Assembly (NCBI GenBank): GCA_049999765.1
Contig: JBNGIQ010009126.1
Span: 1 to 46,655, forward strand
Source of the DNA: Phaeoceros laevis
Taxonomy: Eukaryota; Anthocerotophyta; Anthocerotopsida; Notothyladales
Direction of reading: 5' to 3'
Length of the DNA stretch: 46,655 nucleotides
A program made the position numbers and the translations under genes. The notes beneath the pieces were generated by a model. The model saw nothing but the letters and a program-made list of their open reading frames with translations. It was not told where the DNA came from and searched no databases. Positions 1-10,716 of this stretch are shown here, piece by piece (the stretch's first letter is position 1; every line of letters begins with the position of its first letter).

Positions 1-690
1 GGCACCAAGCCAGGGAGGGGGCAAGTGCTGCGTTCCCAGACCGAGAGCAGGTAATAGGCGCTGAATGACAAGAGCAGAACGAGACGCAACACTGAGACAG
101 ATCGTCTGCCCAAACCTCTGCTTATATAGAACTTGCTGGCCTTGGGTCATAAAGACACAGCCAGACTGATTGACAAGGTTTAAGCCTTAAAAAATTCTGC
201 GAGACTATGGTGGCGCGAGAAACTAGACAAATCATCAAGGATAACCGGTGTGGCTGATTTCTGGCCAGCCAGCTGTTTACTGGGTAACCGTCATAAGGCA
301 GCCACATTAAATGTGGTTGTAGGCGGGCTGCCCTGGCGCCAAATCTTGGCAAGCTGTCAAATCGCATTATTTTGCCTGAAACTATCTTTAGCACGTTGGC
401 CAACAGCCGATATGTTATTAGTGAAACAGGTCATGGGAAGTCGTCCCGTTACAGTTGCAACTGTATTAGAATAAAAAAATAGTGGAATGCTCTAGATACC
501 TGAAGGATCAGCAGTCTGCTGCTCCATTTATCGTCAAAGCACTGTAAAATGGACATTTGTTCCCAGTCCAATAGCAAGTCCTGCCAATTGATATGAACTA
601 AAGTTAAGTGAAAAGCCTAAAGACAAGGTCATGTCTTTTTTAAGCATACATACCTGCTGTACCACACAACACATACATACTGCAAACGCG
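1..690. repeat. Long direct repeat, copy 1 (segment S)
   Basis: This stretch recurs at 11,675-12,640 in the same orientation. The first 36 bases match 11,675-11,710 exactly, and 189-660 matches from 12,111 onward with only scattered substitutions. The intervening 152 bases (37-188) fall where the second copy has its 400-N gap. The segment is cut by the window edge. On the minus strand it follows motif M at 1,198-1,310 and hairpin block H at 640-800, so it looks like an internal part of the tandem unit. The short ORFs in it show no recognisable domain and I do not call them genes. Confidence 0.85.
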
Positions 691-800
691 GTATGTTCCC
701 GAGACACACACACACAAATTTCAGTTTTGTGTGTTTTGACGAGATGCTGGCTTTGAAACTGAAAGTCGTGACATTGCCTCTTTCGAGGTCCTGTCCAGAT
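640..800 (-). repeat. Hairpin block H, copy 1
   Basis: A CA/TG inverted repeat (ACACACAAA with TTTTGTGTGT) is followed by a small hairpin. Read on the minus strand the hairpin is GGACCTC-GAAA-GAGGC followed by AATGTCAC. GAAA is a GNRA tetraloop. The same arrangement recurs at 3,040-3,205 with a UUCG loop and at 12,560-12,705 with a changed stem. The stable RNA tetraloops appear only on the minus strand, which suggests that strand is the RNA sense. Confidence 0.6.
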
Positions 801-1197
801 GAATTGCAGAGCTGCCTAGCTTGTTGCCTTGCCGTGGTGTTTGAGGGTCATGACATCTGGCTGACAACATCTGAAGGAGCCTTTGGTAGGTAGTTACAAC
901 CTTCAAGAAGCTTTTGCAGCAATTGCCATCCTCCAAAGTATCGAGTTTCAGAAAAGCGTTCATATGAAAACAAGACAAAGAAAATGTCTTTACTTTCTGG
1001 TCTGCTAGTCGGGGTGAATGCCACGAGAGTGCATTACCCTTCCTGCTGTCCAGGTTTGAGCATCCAGGCATGCATTATACCATTTTCTGGAATGCTACTT
1101 CTAACAACAAGCATAATGACAAGTTACAGTGCACAGGTATGTAAAGGAGAGTAGAGATACCACTCTAGTCCCCTTGTCACCTATAGGCAGAGCAAGA
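801..1197. other. Spacer between block H and motif M
   Basis: I see no coding domain or repeat here. The minus ORF that overlaps it has no recognisable features. Confidence 0.4.
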
Positions 1198-1310
1198 ATT
1201 TGTGTGGTAAGCACAAATCTCCATTTCCCCTTCATCAGTGCCAAAGAAATTTCATTGCTCAAGTTTCTGGTGGTCCATTGGTAGACTTGAGTCCTGCAAA
1301 GTCTTGTGCA
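1198..1310 (-). ncRNA. Motif M copy 1: structured, hammerhead-core-like element
   Basis: One of four related ~110-nt elements (the others are at 3,835, 10,717 and 13,251), all in the same orientation. Read on the minus strand, 5' to 3': a conserved lead GCACAAGNCNTGCAGGA; a 7-bp stem (CTCAAGT with ACTTGAG, 1,285-1,291 and 1,258-1,264) closing a 20-nt loop that holds C-TACCAA and GAAA; a weak hairpin; TTTGGCA-CTGATGA; then a 7-bp hairpin with a 7-nt loop (1,198-1,218). Stem sequences differ between copies while pairing is kept, which points to selection on RNA structure. The GUC, CUGAUGA and GAAA elements match the hammerhead core, but their order is not canonical. Function is inferred, not shown. 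Confidence 0.5.
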
Positions 1311-1729
1311 TCTAGTTAGATTTAGTAAAAGGAAATGCAATCATGTCTCAGACCTGGTCTTGTGACTGTTGACGCTATTACTATTGGCAGTGTTGCACTA
1401 CCATGTGTTGATATTTCTAAGCACACCATTGAGGGAACATCATGAATACAGGTCAGAGTATCAGGTTTCACAACATCAACACTTTAGCAGATTGTCTCTT
1501 AGAACATGCCACATGGACTAAACAGACTGTTTACTGATGCAGAAAGTTCAAACAATCAAAGGGTTCAATTGCTCAAAACAAAAAAAGCAGAACGAAAACT
1601 GGTATGTAGGAAAACCAGTCATAGTTATAAAGGAATGCTTACAGCCTGCGGGGAGCCCATTTGAGATGTAACCGCTGCGTGACCAAACCCTCACTTGTAC
1701 TCGACTGCTAAGGCTGAGACACTTATGTG
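1311..1729. other. Unassigned spacer
   Basis: No coding domain, RNA gene or repeat recognised. On the minus strand it separates a pyrimidine-rich tract from motif M. Three other M copies sit at a similar distance (about 280-380 bases) from such a tract. Confidence 0.4.
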
Positions 1730-2203
1730 CTAGTTTACGGAGTTTAACAAGCTGGATCTTGGTGATTTCAGGGGAGAGAAAAAGAAGAAGGGTGTTGGGT
1801 CACATAATAGGGGGTAACTGGGATGCAGGGAAGTAGTATAGAGCACACAGGCCTGTGAAACTATAGTTGCAGCAGAAACTTTACAGACCAGGAAGGCTGA
1901 AAAGTGAGAACGAGATTGGTGCAGGCTGGGGAAGGTAAGGCAAAAACGAGGAATAAGTAGAAGCATGGCACGGGAATAAAGCAAGGCAGCTTGGTTAGCA
2001 AGAGCTTGGGCAGAAACTTGGAGGCCACTGAGCTTGAGTAAGGCCACAGGGCCAGGAATCTGTAGGGACAAGAACAGGGCAAGCCTCAGGGGCAGCTGAT
2101 GACAGGAGGCAGGGAAGAGCAGAAGACAGTTGTGGCAAAAATGGAGAATGCTCAGAGATGTGTATGAGGTCTCCTTATAATGGTTGCAGCAGGCGGGAAG
2201 CAC
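1730..2203 (-). repeat. Pyrimidine-rich tract (minus sense), unit component
   Basis: The plus strand is strongly purine-rich (runs of AGGAG, GGAA and GAGAA), giving a Ser/Leu/Cys-rich translation on the minus strand that is typical of low-complexity sequence rather than a protein. Comparable tracts lie at 4,244-4,813, 5,142-5,711, 11,211-11,700 and about 13,640-13,960. In each of the four M-bearing units the tract lies upstream of motif M on the minus strand. Relationship between tracts is by composition and short shared words only. Confidence 0.45.
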
Positions 2204-3039
2204 ACTAGCTTCAAGAGAGGAGAGATGGATTCCTGAAAGGATTCTGTGGTGTGCAGGAAAAACGGGCGAAACTTAGGATTCTAGACCAGGTCCGGGTGAG
2301 TTGCCGCTGCCAGTATGCGTTATTTGCCTTGCAGTTGTACCAACCTTGCAATTTACAGGTGATGAGAGCCAAAGGATCGGCTGTCATTGCCATTAAAACT
2401 GCTGCCAGGTGTTCTGGTAACCACATGCTGAACATAGTGATCGGTTATCCATGCCGAAATTAGCAATGCCTCTGTACTATCCAGAAAAAATCCTTGCATT
2501 GTTTGTGACTAGCCGCAAGGGCTTTGAATGCATTTGTCTTTTCCGCCATGTTTAGCAAACTTGCCTGCACGCATGTCATTAATGTACCTCTCAAATAGCG
2601 TATGCCAAATTTATACTGCAGGTCATTCACTTGCTTTGAGACATGTGCCTTTGTGCAGTCGATTGCTCATATCTGGCAATACTGTTTAACCAGCACACTG
2701 TCAGATTGGGGTCCATAAGCGGGGATTTCGCCAAAAGACTAGCAGCCCCTTGATAGTTTTGTGACCAGTCTTGTCTAGCCTTGTATTTCTGCTGGTAAGG
2801 TAGTTATTTATGCTTATGAACAAAGCTATTGCCAGCTAGTTATCAATAAAGCAGTCATCTCAACCCTTTGGTATATCTGACCAGTCCCGTACCTTAGTTT
2901 TTAGGCTTTTATGAGCTTCGAAACTATAAGGTGCAAGGTCATACCTTGTTGCTGAGTTCTTGCCATATAATGGACCAAAATCGTGGCATTCATGGCCAAG
3001 CCATGCTATAAAAACCTGAATCATATGTATCATCACTCT
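2204..3039. other. Unassigned spacer
   Basis: No protein domain, RNA gene or clear repeat is visible on either strand. Confidence 0.4.
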
Positions 3040-3205
3040 ACCACAAGTCAAATAAATCAAATAAATCATACAATATGCATTTGACACATACACAATATAA
3101 GATACACAGCACACACCCGGGAACATGGTGTGTGTGTTCAAAACATACAACCACAATGCCAATGTCGTGACATTGCTCTGTTCATTGCCTCCGAAGAGGA
3201 CCTAA
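3040..3205 (-). repeat. Hairpin block H, copy 2
   Basis: Contains the CA/TG hairpin ACACACC-CGGGAACAT-GGTGTGTGT (about 3,110-3,140), the palindrome CAATGTCGTGACATTG, and a hairpin at 3,188-3,199. On the minus strand that hairpin reads CCTC-TTCG-GAGG, a c(UUCG)g tetraloop, followed by the CAATG word shared with copies at 770 and 12,690. The GGGAACA loop word also appears, with small changes, at about 670, 12,620 and 15,075. Confidence 0.6.
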
Positions 3206-3834
3206 CAATCGCAATGTATCTGGCTTGGCAGGAATGTTAAGACAAAGGGTATCGAAATGACAAGTCGCCTTGCTTTGCAAAACGGAGTCGAAAAGACAGT
3301 TTGCCAGGAATGCCACTCAGTTGAGACGTTTGCTACTTCAGTTTAACAAGTCACAAAAGAAAACGTCGTTGAGCTAGACAGTAACGATCTGCTGCCTTGT
3401 GGGTTTTTGTGCAGGACGTCAAAAGACTGTTTCACCATGGCTCAGGTGGTGGGCAAGAGCTGCGTGGCTTCTTTTCACCAGGCGCTATGTAGACCATGTG
3501 TCTACAAGGCAGAATGCCGCAATTACGATTGGTACAGAATCGCCAATATCCATTAGCGCTGCGCAGGGGTGCTGTGGAACAGCTCAACCAAGGGGCATTA
3601 GCAAGAGGCACAGTTGTGCCTGTAGTCGAAAAAAGAAAAAGAAGAACAATGGAAAAAAGAGTTGACTCAATCATCAAATGCAGAAGGTAAGGAACCTTTC
3701 AAAGAGTTGTTTTAGAAGGTGGTATTGGCTAAATGTTCTATGGGCTGCTATGTTCTAACAAGTTAGTGTTGCCACAAGGCATGGTGAACAGCAAAACCAA
3801 GCTGCACCAGGATCCCTTTCACAACCATGAGGGA
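3206..3834. other. Spacer between block H and motif M, copy 2
   Basis: The short overlapping ORFs at about 3,400-3,690 are mutually inconsistent and lack domains. I see no gene here. Confidence 0.4.
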
Positions 3835-3942
3835 GCATGGAGGTTACCCATGCCTCAATCTCTCCTTCATCAGGGCCAAGAGACGTCCTTGCTAGGTTTC
3901 TGGAGGGCCCATGGTAGACCTAGTCCTTACATGGCGTGTGCA
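3835..3942 (-). ncRNA. Motif M copy 2
   Basis: On the minus strand the main stem is CTAGGT with ACCTAG around a 20-nt loop (3,898-3,917) that contains C-TACCAT and CTCCA-GAAA. CCCTGATGAAGGAG follows, then a 6-bp hairpin with a 7-nt loop (3,835-3,853). The main stem differs from copy 1 at several positions but pairs throughout. The GGAG after CTGATGA can pair with CUCC before GAAA. The stem I candidate is weak here (3 of 6 pairs), so this copy may be decayed. Confidence 0.45.
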
Positions 3943-4040
3943 ACAAATGTTAGTACCTAAAGCTAAGCAAATATTCAGCCTCAAGTCATGCAGCAAGCGA
4001 TCTCAAAGGTAAAGGAACCTGCTCAGCCATCTGGAAGTTG

Positions 4041-4938
4041 CAGTTGCCTCCACTCCGGATGGGCCTCCTTTCCCAAGACCAAATACTTCTTCCAAGTTTA
4101 AAGACTAACAAAGGTGCCTTGGTACAGGTTGGACAGTGTATCAGCGGGCCTGTGGTAGTACGGCAGAGTGGAAGGGTCCAGATCAGTCACTGAAGGTTGC
4201 TGAGGTAATGAGGTGGACTGAAAGACTGCGACAGTGAGGCCTTTTAGCACTGACTGCAAAATGAAAAAGACCAAAATGGATGACAGTAATTTTTTGCACG
4301 GATCAGATGGCTGGAGTTGGTTGACAAGCTGGATTCTGAGGACAAGAGCTGGAAACTGCGGGTAGTGTAACTGTAGACTGATAGCAGCTGGGTAGCTGTA
4401 GGCAAAATGGCAACAGGAGGGTGATGAATATGAGGAGAGGCTAGAGAACGAGACTGAAGGTAGGTGCTTGAATAGACGCTATAGTAACTGGGTAGAAAGG
4501 AAAAGATTGTGAGCAGAAGATTGAGCAAACAAAACCAAAAAACTGATGAAGGTGACTGAACAAGGTGATTGAAGACAAGGCACGTTAGAAGACACCAAAG
4601 GTGACAATGCAGCTGCAGGCAATGCAGCTGCAAGCAATGTGATGGGCGGGAAAGTGTAGCTAGGGTACTAAAGGCAAGGGCTGAGTGAGAGACAGGAGGA
4701 GAAAGCTTCAAGGCAGCGAGAAACTGACCAAGATGGAGACGAGGACTGAGGGAGGCAGAGGGTGCTTGGAAAACAGGCAAAGGCGCGTTGGTCTGTAGCT
4801 TCCTTGACACCAATTAGGTTGTCAAGTATTGAGAATTTGCAAGGTATTTGCTTCTTTAATAACATTCAGCTCTGAATGCTTACAGATTTTGTTTGTTACG
4901 GAGAGGTGTCGGCCAGGCCGTGCCTTATGACTTTCTTG
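4041..4938. repeat. 898-bp tandem duplication, first copy
   Basis: Begins at CAGTTGCCTCCACTCC and repeats from 4,939 with few substitutions. It includes a purine-rich tract (4,244-4,813). Its minus-strand ORFs are Ser/Leu-rich and have no domain. The duplication lies between the Penelope-like coding region (3' side on the minus strand) and motif M copy 2. Confidence 0.9.
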
Positions 4939-5835
4939 CAGTTGCCTCCACTCCGAACGGGCCTCCTTTCCCAAGACCAAATACTTCTTCCAAGTTTAAA
5001 GACTAACAAAGGTGTCTTGGTACAGGTTGGACAGTGTATCAGCGGGCCTGTGGTAGTGCGGCAGAGTGGAAGGGTCCAGATCAGTCACTGAAGGTTGCTG
5101 AGGTAATGAGGTGGACTGAAAGACTGCGACAGTGAGGCCTTTTAGCACTGACTGCAAAATGAAAAAGACCAAAATGGATGACAGTAATTTTTTGCATGGA
5201 TCAGATGGCTGGAGTTGGTTGACAAGCTGGATTCTGAGGATGAGAGCTGGAAACTACGGGTAGTGTAACTGTAGACTGATAGCAGCTGGGTAGCTGTAGG
5301 CAAAGTGGCAACAGGAGGGTGATGAATATGAAGAGAGGCTAGAGAACGAGACTGAAGGTAGGTGCTTGAATAGATGCTATAGGAATTGGGTAGAAAGGAA
5401 AAGATTGTGAGCAGAAGATTGAGCAAACAAAACCAAAAAACTGATGAAGGTGACTGAACAGGGTGATTGAAGACAAGGCACGTTAGAAGACACCAAAGGT
5501 GACAATGCAGCTGCAGGCAGTGCTACTGCAAGCAATGTGATGGGCGGGAAAGTGTAGCTAGGGTACTGAAGGCAAGGGCTGAGTGAGAGACAGGAGGAGA
5601 AAGCTTCAAGGCAGCGAGAAACTGACCAAGATGGAGACGAGGACTGATGGAGGCAGAGGGCGCTTGGAAAACAGGCAAAGGCGCGTTGGTCTGTAGCTTC
5701 CTTGACACCAATTAGGTTGTCCAGTATTGAGAATTTGCAAGGCATTTGCCTCTCTGATAACATTCAGGTCTGAACGCTTACAGATTTTGTTTGTTACGGA
5801 CAGGTGTCGGCCAGGCTGTGCCTTATGTCTTTCTT
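4939..5835. repeat. 898-bp tandem duplication, second copy
   Basis: Collinear with 4,041-4,938 at a constant offset of about 898 bases. Homology stops near 5,835, just before GCAGTGGGTATAAGC. Confidence 0.9.
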
Positions 5836-6004
5836 GCCTGCAGTGGGTATAAGCAAAAAGTTAGAACTTGAATTAACGCGTCTATTATATCCTTGTGTTT
5901 ACCTAACAAGGTAACATTACTTATGTAACTTTCGAAGTATCATCATCCTACGGACTGTAACAGTGAAAGCTAGCCAGCATTGTAAAATCTTTTTTGCATC
6001 AAAG

Positions 6005-6110
6005 TTCCAAGACACACATACGAAATTTAGATAGACACACCGCACACTGAAAGTGTGTGTGCGTGTGTGTGTGTACCCACCTACCGTCCCGACATGCCCT
6101 GATATCATTT
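6005..6110 (-). repeat. Hairpin block H-like sequence 3' of the Penelope-like ORFs
   Basis: CGCACACT-GAA-AGTGTGTGTGCG forms a strong hairpin and is followed by a TG run. On the minus strand the neighbouring word GGGCATGTCGGGAC resembles the GGCAATGTCACGAC of the other H blocks. It lies about 100 bases beyond the last Penelope-like codon. With the CA/TG sequence at 10,177-10,225, block-H-like sequence occurs on both sides of the coding region. Confidence 0.45.
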
Positions 6111-6202
6111 CCTAGTCCTGAAAATGCCTGTACAGTGGATGCAATGTGCATCCCCTATCCAGGGAGCACACCACACCACACAGGGTAAAGGATCCAAGTA
6201 CC

Positions 6203-8446
6203 TTATGCAACCGTCATGTGACGTTTGCGTTTCGTGGAAGCTGTGTGAACCTCTCGTGGCAGCAGCGTAAGGATGTCTTCTTTATCCACATAAGCTCCAG
6301 GAAAGCAACTATGTGTTAGAAATTTACGAATGAGGCTCTGCAGTCTGCTTCTCTTAAAGCCATTGTGTTCAAAGGCTTTTACTAACAACATGATCTCATC
6401 AATCACCAAAGATGCAGAGCTGCAAATCTAGGCAAGTGGGAAAACTTGCGACAAAATTACCTTGTAAGCCTGGCTGATCGCCCGGTTAGAGTGCATATGT
6501 ATGAATTGAGCTATAGAGAAAGGTAAGTCTCTTCGCTTATCATACTTGCGGCATTCGTAACTCCCTGTCTTTGGGTCCAGAATAGTAAACTGGAATGAAA
6601 GAAAATGAGCCTTCGTGCCGATGACATTCTGTTCCCCATCTACATCATAAGCCTGAATTTCAGGCTCGATGTTTACGATATCTAGAGGACATATCTAGAA
6701 TGGGGAATCAGCCTCTCTTGGATTAGCTGGGTCAAGGAACTGCAACGGAATCTTAGAGTTGAGCCAGCATAGGTCATCAATGTAGCGTCTTGCATTGACA
6801 AACAAGGCCATGAGGTCAGTTTGACCGAGCCTAGCCAATCTAAGAATAAATTGGGATTCATAATGGAAGAAATATAGGTTGCACCAGACTGGTGAGCATG
6901 CAAACCCCATAGGAATGCCGGCTTGTTGCCTCCAAACGGTATTCCCGAATTGCACAAAACAATGCTTCATCAACCAGCTGTGCAACTGGACGAGTCTGTC
7001 CTGTGATAGCATTATATAAGTGCTCTGTTCAGTATCCTGCACATCAGCAGCCCAACGGGTATTAACAAAGGATGATTTGGTATTGTCAAACCTTACCATC
7101 AGTTTCTGTTTGTTGGGGACATTCTTATATGCCTGTTTGAAGGCCAGCTTGACACAAGCTGTGATAGCAGCTTCCAAAGAATCCGTACCTTCGGTTGGAA
7201 TGGTCTCGTAGCATCTTGCTATATCAGCAACAAAGATATCATGAATCTCATGAGGCATGTTTAAGGCCATATCTACAGTGGACTCGGTAATCCAGAAGAC
7301 AGAGGTATGTACCTGTAAAAAGTTTCGGAATGCCTCCTCCTTACCAGCAGCCCACTCTTTGATCAATGGCATTAAAGCATTAGTGGCAAGAGTGAGCAGA
7401 TCAGCGATCATGGAAAAAATACAATCGTGGGCATTTGTCAACCCCCTGTATTTTTTGCGATGTTGTTTGTAAGTGGCCATCATGTATGGCAATCCCGCAT
7501 CCGGGTTGTTACCAATTTCAGGTAGGAGTTCAGTAATGTGGCTGCAAGTCTAGCAGAAGCTCCTGCACATCAGTGGAACACTTGACGAAATCGTTGCTTG
7601 ACAATCTGGTTAAAGCTTGGTTCCTAATCAGAGCAATACACAAAAAGCAAGGTTTATTTGCAGCTTTGTCTAAGCCAGCGATGTAGAGATGTTGTAATAA
7701 CCAGTTGAGTTCATCAGTGACTTCAGGTTGATCAAAAAGATAGGGTTGGAAGGTCTGTCTATCCTTTTTTGCTTTCCAGGCGGCAGTCAGCCTTGACCAT
7801 GCTAGATTTGATAGTTCTGCAGAAATCTCACACACCCACTCATCAATAAATTCATGCTTCCTGCCTCTAAGAAAATTGAAAACATCCTCTAGGGCATTTT
7901 CTAGAGCAGTGACAGCATCAGCTATAGATGAAGGCTTGAGGGGAATGTGGTTTAACCCTTTTGAAATAGCAGATCGTAAGCCAGCATGCCAAATGATTCT
8001 TGTGTCCATAGTTCGAACATGTATGCCTGCTAAAGGGCCTTGATCTGTCTGTATATCAGCTTGTGTTTCCAGGTCTAGGAAGTTAGACAGTCGTCCAGCA
8101 GTCATACATACACATGAATTCATATATGCAGGGTCACAGATGTCAAAACCCGTAAAAACAGACTTAGGTTTGTATACAAAAGACAAGATGCTACTATGAT
8201 ATGTCCATCCAAACATCAGATTGCGTACATCCTCCTGTAGCTCCTCACTTTCATACTGAAAGACATCACAAAAAAGCTGTTTAATCCGGATCCATTCAAG
8301 GGCACGGTTTTCATACCGGACATGTATGAAACCAGCGATGTCCTTCCTTTTGTTGGATTCTAGGCAGAGGCTGCCCCTGACATCTGTTGCTAACACTCGA
8401 GCAGGCAGTTCTTCAGCTGCATCTATAGGCAACTCGCCATCCTCTG
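6203..8446 (-). pseudogene. Penelope-like reverse transcriptase, RT exon
   Basis: Reading down from 8,446, a ~300-residue N-terminal region with no assigned fold runs to 7,530. A one-base frame change near 7,535 leads into the RT. In the 7,492-6,695 segment the putative catalytic Asp is residue 90 (ADIARCYETIP), followed by QQAGIPMGFACSP (about 190-201) and RRYIDDLCWLN (about 235-245). An in-frame TAG at 6,695-6,697 follows DSPF, and the frame then continues through KAHFLSFQF, KYDKRRDLPF and HMHSNRAISQAY, which resembles the Penelope-family thumb. A second in-frame TAG lies at 6,428-6,430, and the homologous frame ends at 6,203. The fold assignment rests on motif spacing. Closest relatives cannot be named without a search. 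Confidence 0.75.
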
Positions 8447-8518
8447 CTATTCAAAAACACAAAAACGCACACGGCCAGGCTATACATCAGCACTACTACT
8501 CATTCTCTAAGTTCCTAC
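8447..8518 (-). other. 72-nt GT-AG intron in the Penelope-like gene
   Basis: The donor is G|GTAGGA. The acceptor follows the pyrimidine-rich TTTTTGTGTTTTTGAATAG. Splicing at phase 1 joins the Gly-rich exon end to the RT exon in frame and removes two adjacent stops (GAGTAGTAG). The acceptor is a TAGCAG tandem (NAGNAG), and both choices keep the frame. Confidence 0.65.
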
Positions 8519-10098
8519 CACCCAAGCCGGGATTGTAGCGTGAAACCGCCCTAATGGACGTGACTGTAGCCGCATTGGATGTAGAGGCATCTCCTCCAGA
8601 CGTCACTGCTGAAGAGGTAGTTCCGGAAGCAGGCGTAGCAGCACCACCACGTCCAACAGGCTTTTTGAAGGCAGCCGGAGGAGCAGCGTTCTGCTTTCGA
8701 GGGGTAAAAAACCCTCGGCCTCTGCCCCTGTATGGGGCGAGGGACGCCTTGCCTCTGCCACGCTGGGCTTGCACACATCCGCCATCTTTGCCTTTCTTGT
8801 AGTTAGGCCTACGTCCGCTCGTCAGCTGAAGGCATTCCTTCTTATACGCTTCCTCTGAAAAAGAGGCTGGCCTTAGTAACTTTTCAATGTAGCGGAGTGT
8901 GTTGACTTCTCCCTCATCTGCCAGCAAGCTATGCTCCGGATCTATAGCCAACTGTTTGCCGGCTTTGATCATCCACTCTCGGACGATGAGGAAACAGATG
9001 TGTGCCTTGCTAGCTTCCCGGTTGGGAGGGAGTGTGAGAAAGACATTAAACGCCATCCATTTGAGGGCCTCTCTTCCTCAGGGTAGAATGTCTCCAAATT
9101 GTTGGCCATGAAGAAAACCAGATGATCCCACCATAAGATGCCAGCTTCGCACTTCTCCTCCTCTTCTTTGGGCAGGCCCAAATCCTTGCACATGCACTTA
9201 GCAAATGGGCGGTTCCAGTTCCATAACAGTTTGTTATGCTCTTCTGGTTCCTTCCGTTTGAGCGATCCAGTTGCCATCAAACCCTTGCAGCGGACTGCTA
9301 TAGGGGTGCGATAGAGGCATGGCACATCAAAATGTTTCATTGATGGCCCTGCTACAAGCTTAACTGGATTAGCCAGAAACAAATTCCCAGTCAGGGCGTG
9401 TTCCCTGCATTCATCAAGCTCAGCATCTGTGAGACTCAGAAGGATTTGCCATGTACGGATGCTCATGGGTGCCAGAAGATTCATGTTGCAAGCCGACCAA
9501 ACTTTGTAGTTCCACTTCTCCACTTCAGCTTCGATATCGCGTGAAGGAGTCGTCGGAATGGGGCAGCCATCTTGTGCTGAGGCCTGGGCATCTGCCTTCT
9601 GTTTGTCTTCGGTATTCTCCATAATTTTGCGCTGCCGTCTGACATCTTGAGACTTTTACTGGCCAGCGGATGGTTGAATACACCGTCTTTGTAGCAGGAT
9701 GACTCCTCCTTTTTCTCCACTGTGGCATATCCAATGGCACTCGAGATGGACTCCCGCAGCACAAAGGCTTCTTCAGTGGCAATTTCATCCTTGTCCAGGA
9801 TCTCTTCCAGCAAGTTATGTACCCTTAGCAGCTTACTCATGCAAAGAGCTGGATCTTCCACGTATGCAGCAGCTAGCTTAAGCCAGTCATCCAGGGCAAG
9901 CGTGTCAAGCAGCTGAGGTCGAGTCCCTTCCGTTGTACGATCATCCAGGGCTTCTTTGTCCAATCTGACCACTGTTGCATGGAATTCTTCCATGTCAATG
10001 AGGCATAGCACTGCTTGCACAGTAGGTGAAGGAATCGCACCTCCGACCAGGCTTGGGTAATTCCAGGCATGAAGGTCACTATGCCAAGTTGCCTCATC
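8519..10098 (-). pseudogene. Gag-like exon of the Penelope-like element
   Basis: Starts after the acceptor CACCTGACAG at 10,099. An acidic/leucine-rich N-terminal part runs to about 9,640, where one frame change occurs. A central region with a run of Glu (KEEEEKCEAG) and WWDHLVFFMANN leads to a second frame change near 9,070. The C-terminal ~80 residues are rich in Arg-Gly and Gly/Ala/Thr (GRGKASLAPYRGRGRGFF), suggesting an RNA-binding tail. No zinc knuckle is seen. I cannot assign it to a described family, and the gag-like role is inferred from its place before the RT and the RG-rich tail. Confidence 0.55.
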
Positions 10099-10259
10099 CT
10101 GTCAGGTGAACAGCGATCAACAGATTTTAGTACAAGGTACGCAAGCAGGGAAGCGACCAAACTTCCCACAAATGTGTGTTTAGGGTTTAGGGTTTTTAGG
10201 GTGTGTTTGCTTGACATACATACATATGAGAGACCAACGTCATCTGACCAGGTACTCAC
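10099..10259 (-). other. 161-nt intron containing telomere-like repeats
   Basis: The donor is C|GTGAGT and the acceptor CACCTGACAG|GATGAG. Splicing is phase 0 and joins the open frame ending LSLRQIF to DEATWHSDLHAW. The intron contains CATACATACATATG, TG runs and three TTTAGGG-type units (plus strand 10,177-10,205), so it overlaps the H-block-like sequence of this unit. Confidence 0.5.
10177..10205 (+). repeat. Interstitial plant-type telomere-like repeats
   Basis: GTGTTTAGGGTTTAGGG followed by TTTTTAGGG on the plus strand. The C-rich strand is the sense strand of the surrounding Penelope-like element. Confidence 0.8.
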
Positions 10260-10403
10260 GAAAATTTGCCTTAGACTCAAGGACTTGCCCTTGACTAAGA
10301 CCAGCGTCCAGTTCACCTTTGAAATTGAAAAACTTGCAGTGCCAGCATGCATTATCAGAGGCCTGAGGCAGAGTTCGATTTCTTGGACCAATGTACAAAG
10401 CAT
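10260..10403 (-). pseudogene. Putative first coding exon of the Penelope-like element
   Basis: An open frame of 48 codons from an ATG at 10,403 runs to the GTGAGT donor and stays in frame with the next exon after removal of the 161-nt intron. No domain is recognised. The frame continuity is the only support for coding. Confidence 0.4.
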
Positions 10404-10716
10404 TGATGCACCAGCAGAGACTGCAGGTACATTTAGACAAAAGACAACAACTTGGATTGCTAGATGGCATGAAAAGTCTGTCTGACTGCTGCCAATGTTT
10501 ACAGCCTTGTCTAGGCAGGTGAGAAGGTGGCCTCGTCAAGGCACTCAGCAGATTTGCAGTTATTGTGAACTGAAAAAATTCAGAGCATGTTCACAGCATC
10601 TATTTACTATCTACATTTGATCAGCCATCAAGGCTGCTCAAAAAATACTAAGGTGCGAAGGACTGTGTCGCAGGTAAACCAACCCTAGAGCACAAATCCA
10701 ACAACATCAGCCAAGT

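Noticed and set aside
1205-1240. A mini-intron or spliced-leader donor in motif M (loop GGTAAG followed by a CAG)
   Set aside because: The interval would be about 30 nt, the donor is not conserved in copies 2 and 3, and no Sm-like site is present.
1198-1310. A standard type I, II or III hammerhead in motif M
   Set aside because: No GAAA with a paired stem II follows CTGATGA in any copy. Only the rearranged strand order fits, so I report that instead.
4244-5763. Ser/Leu/Cys-rich minus ORFs of 60-190 codons, some with apparent hydrophobic runs
   Set aside because: They come from purine-rich plus-strand sequence, have no domain or conserved frame between the two tandem copies, and vary in start and stop.
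5836-6202. GIY-YIG endonuclease after the Penelope-like RT
   Set aside because: No frame in this interval shows the motif or an open reading frame of adequate length.
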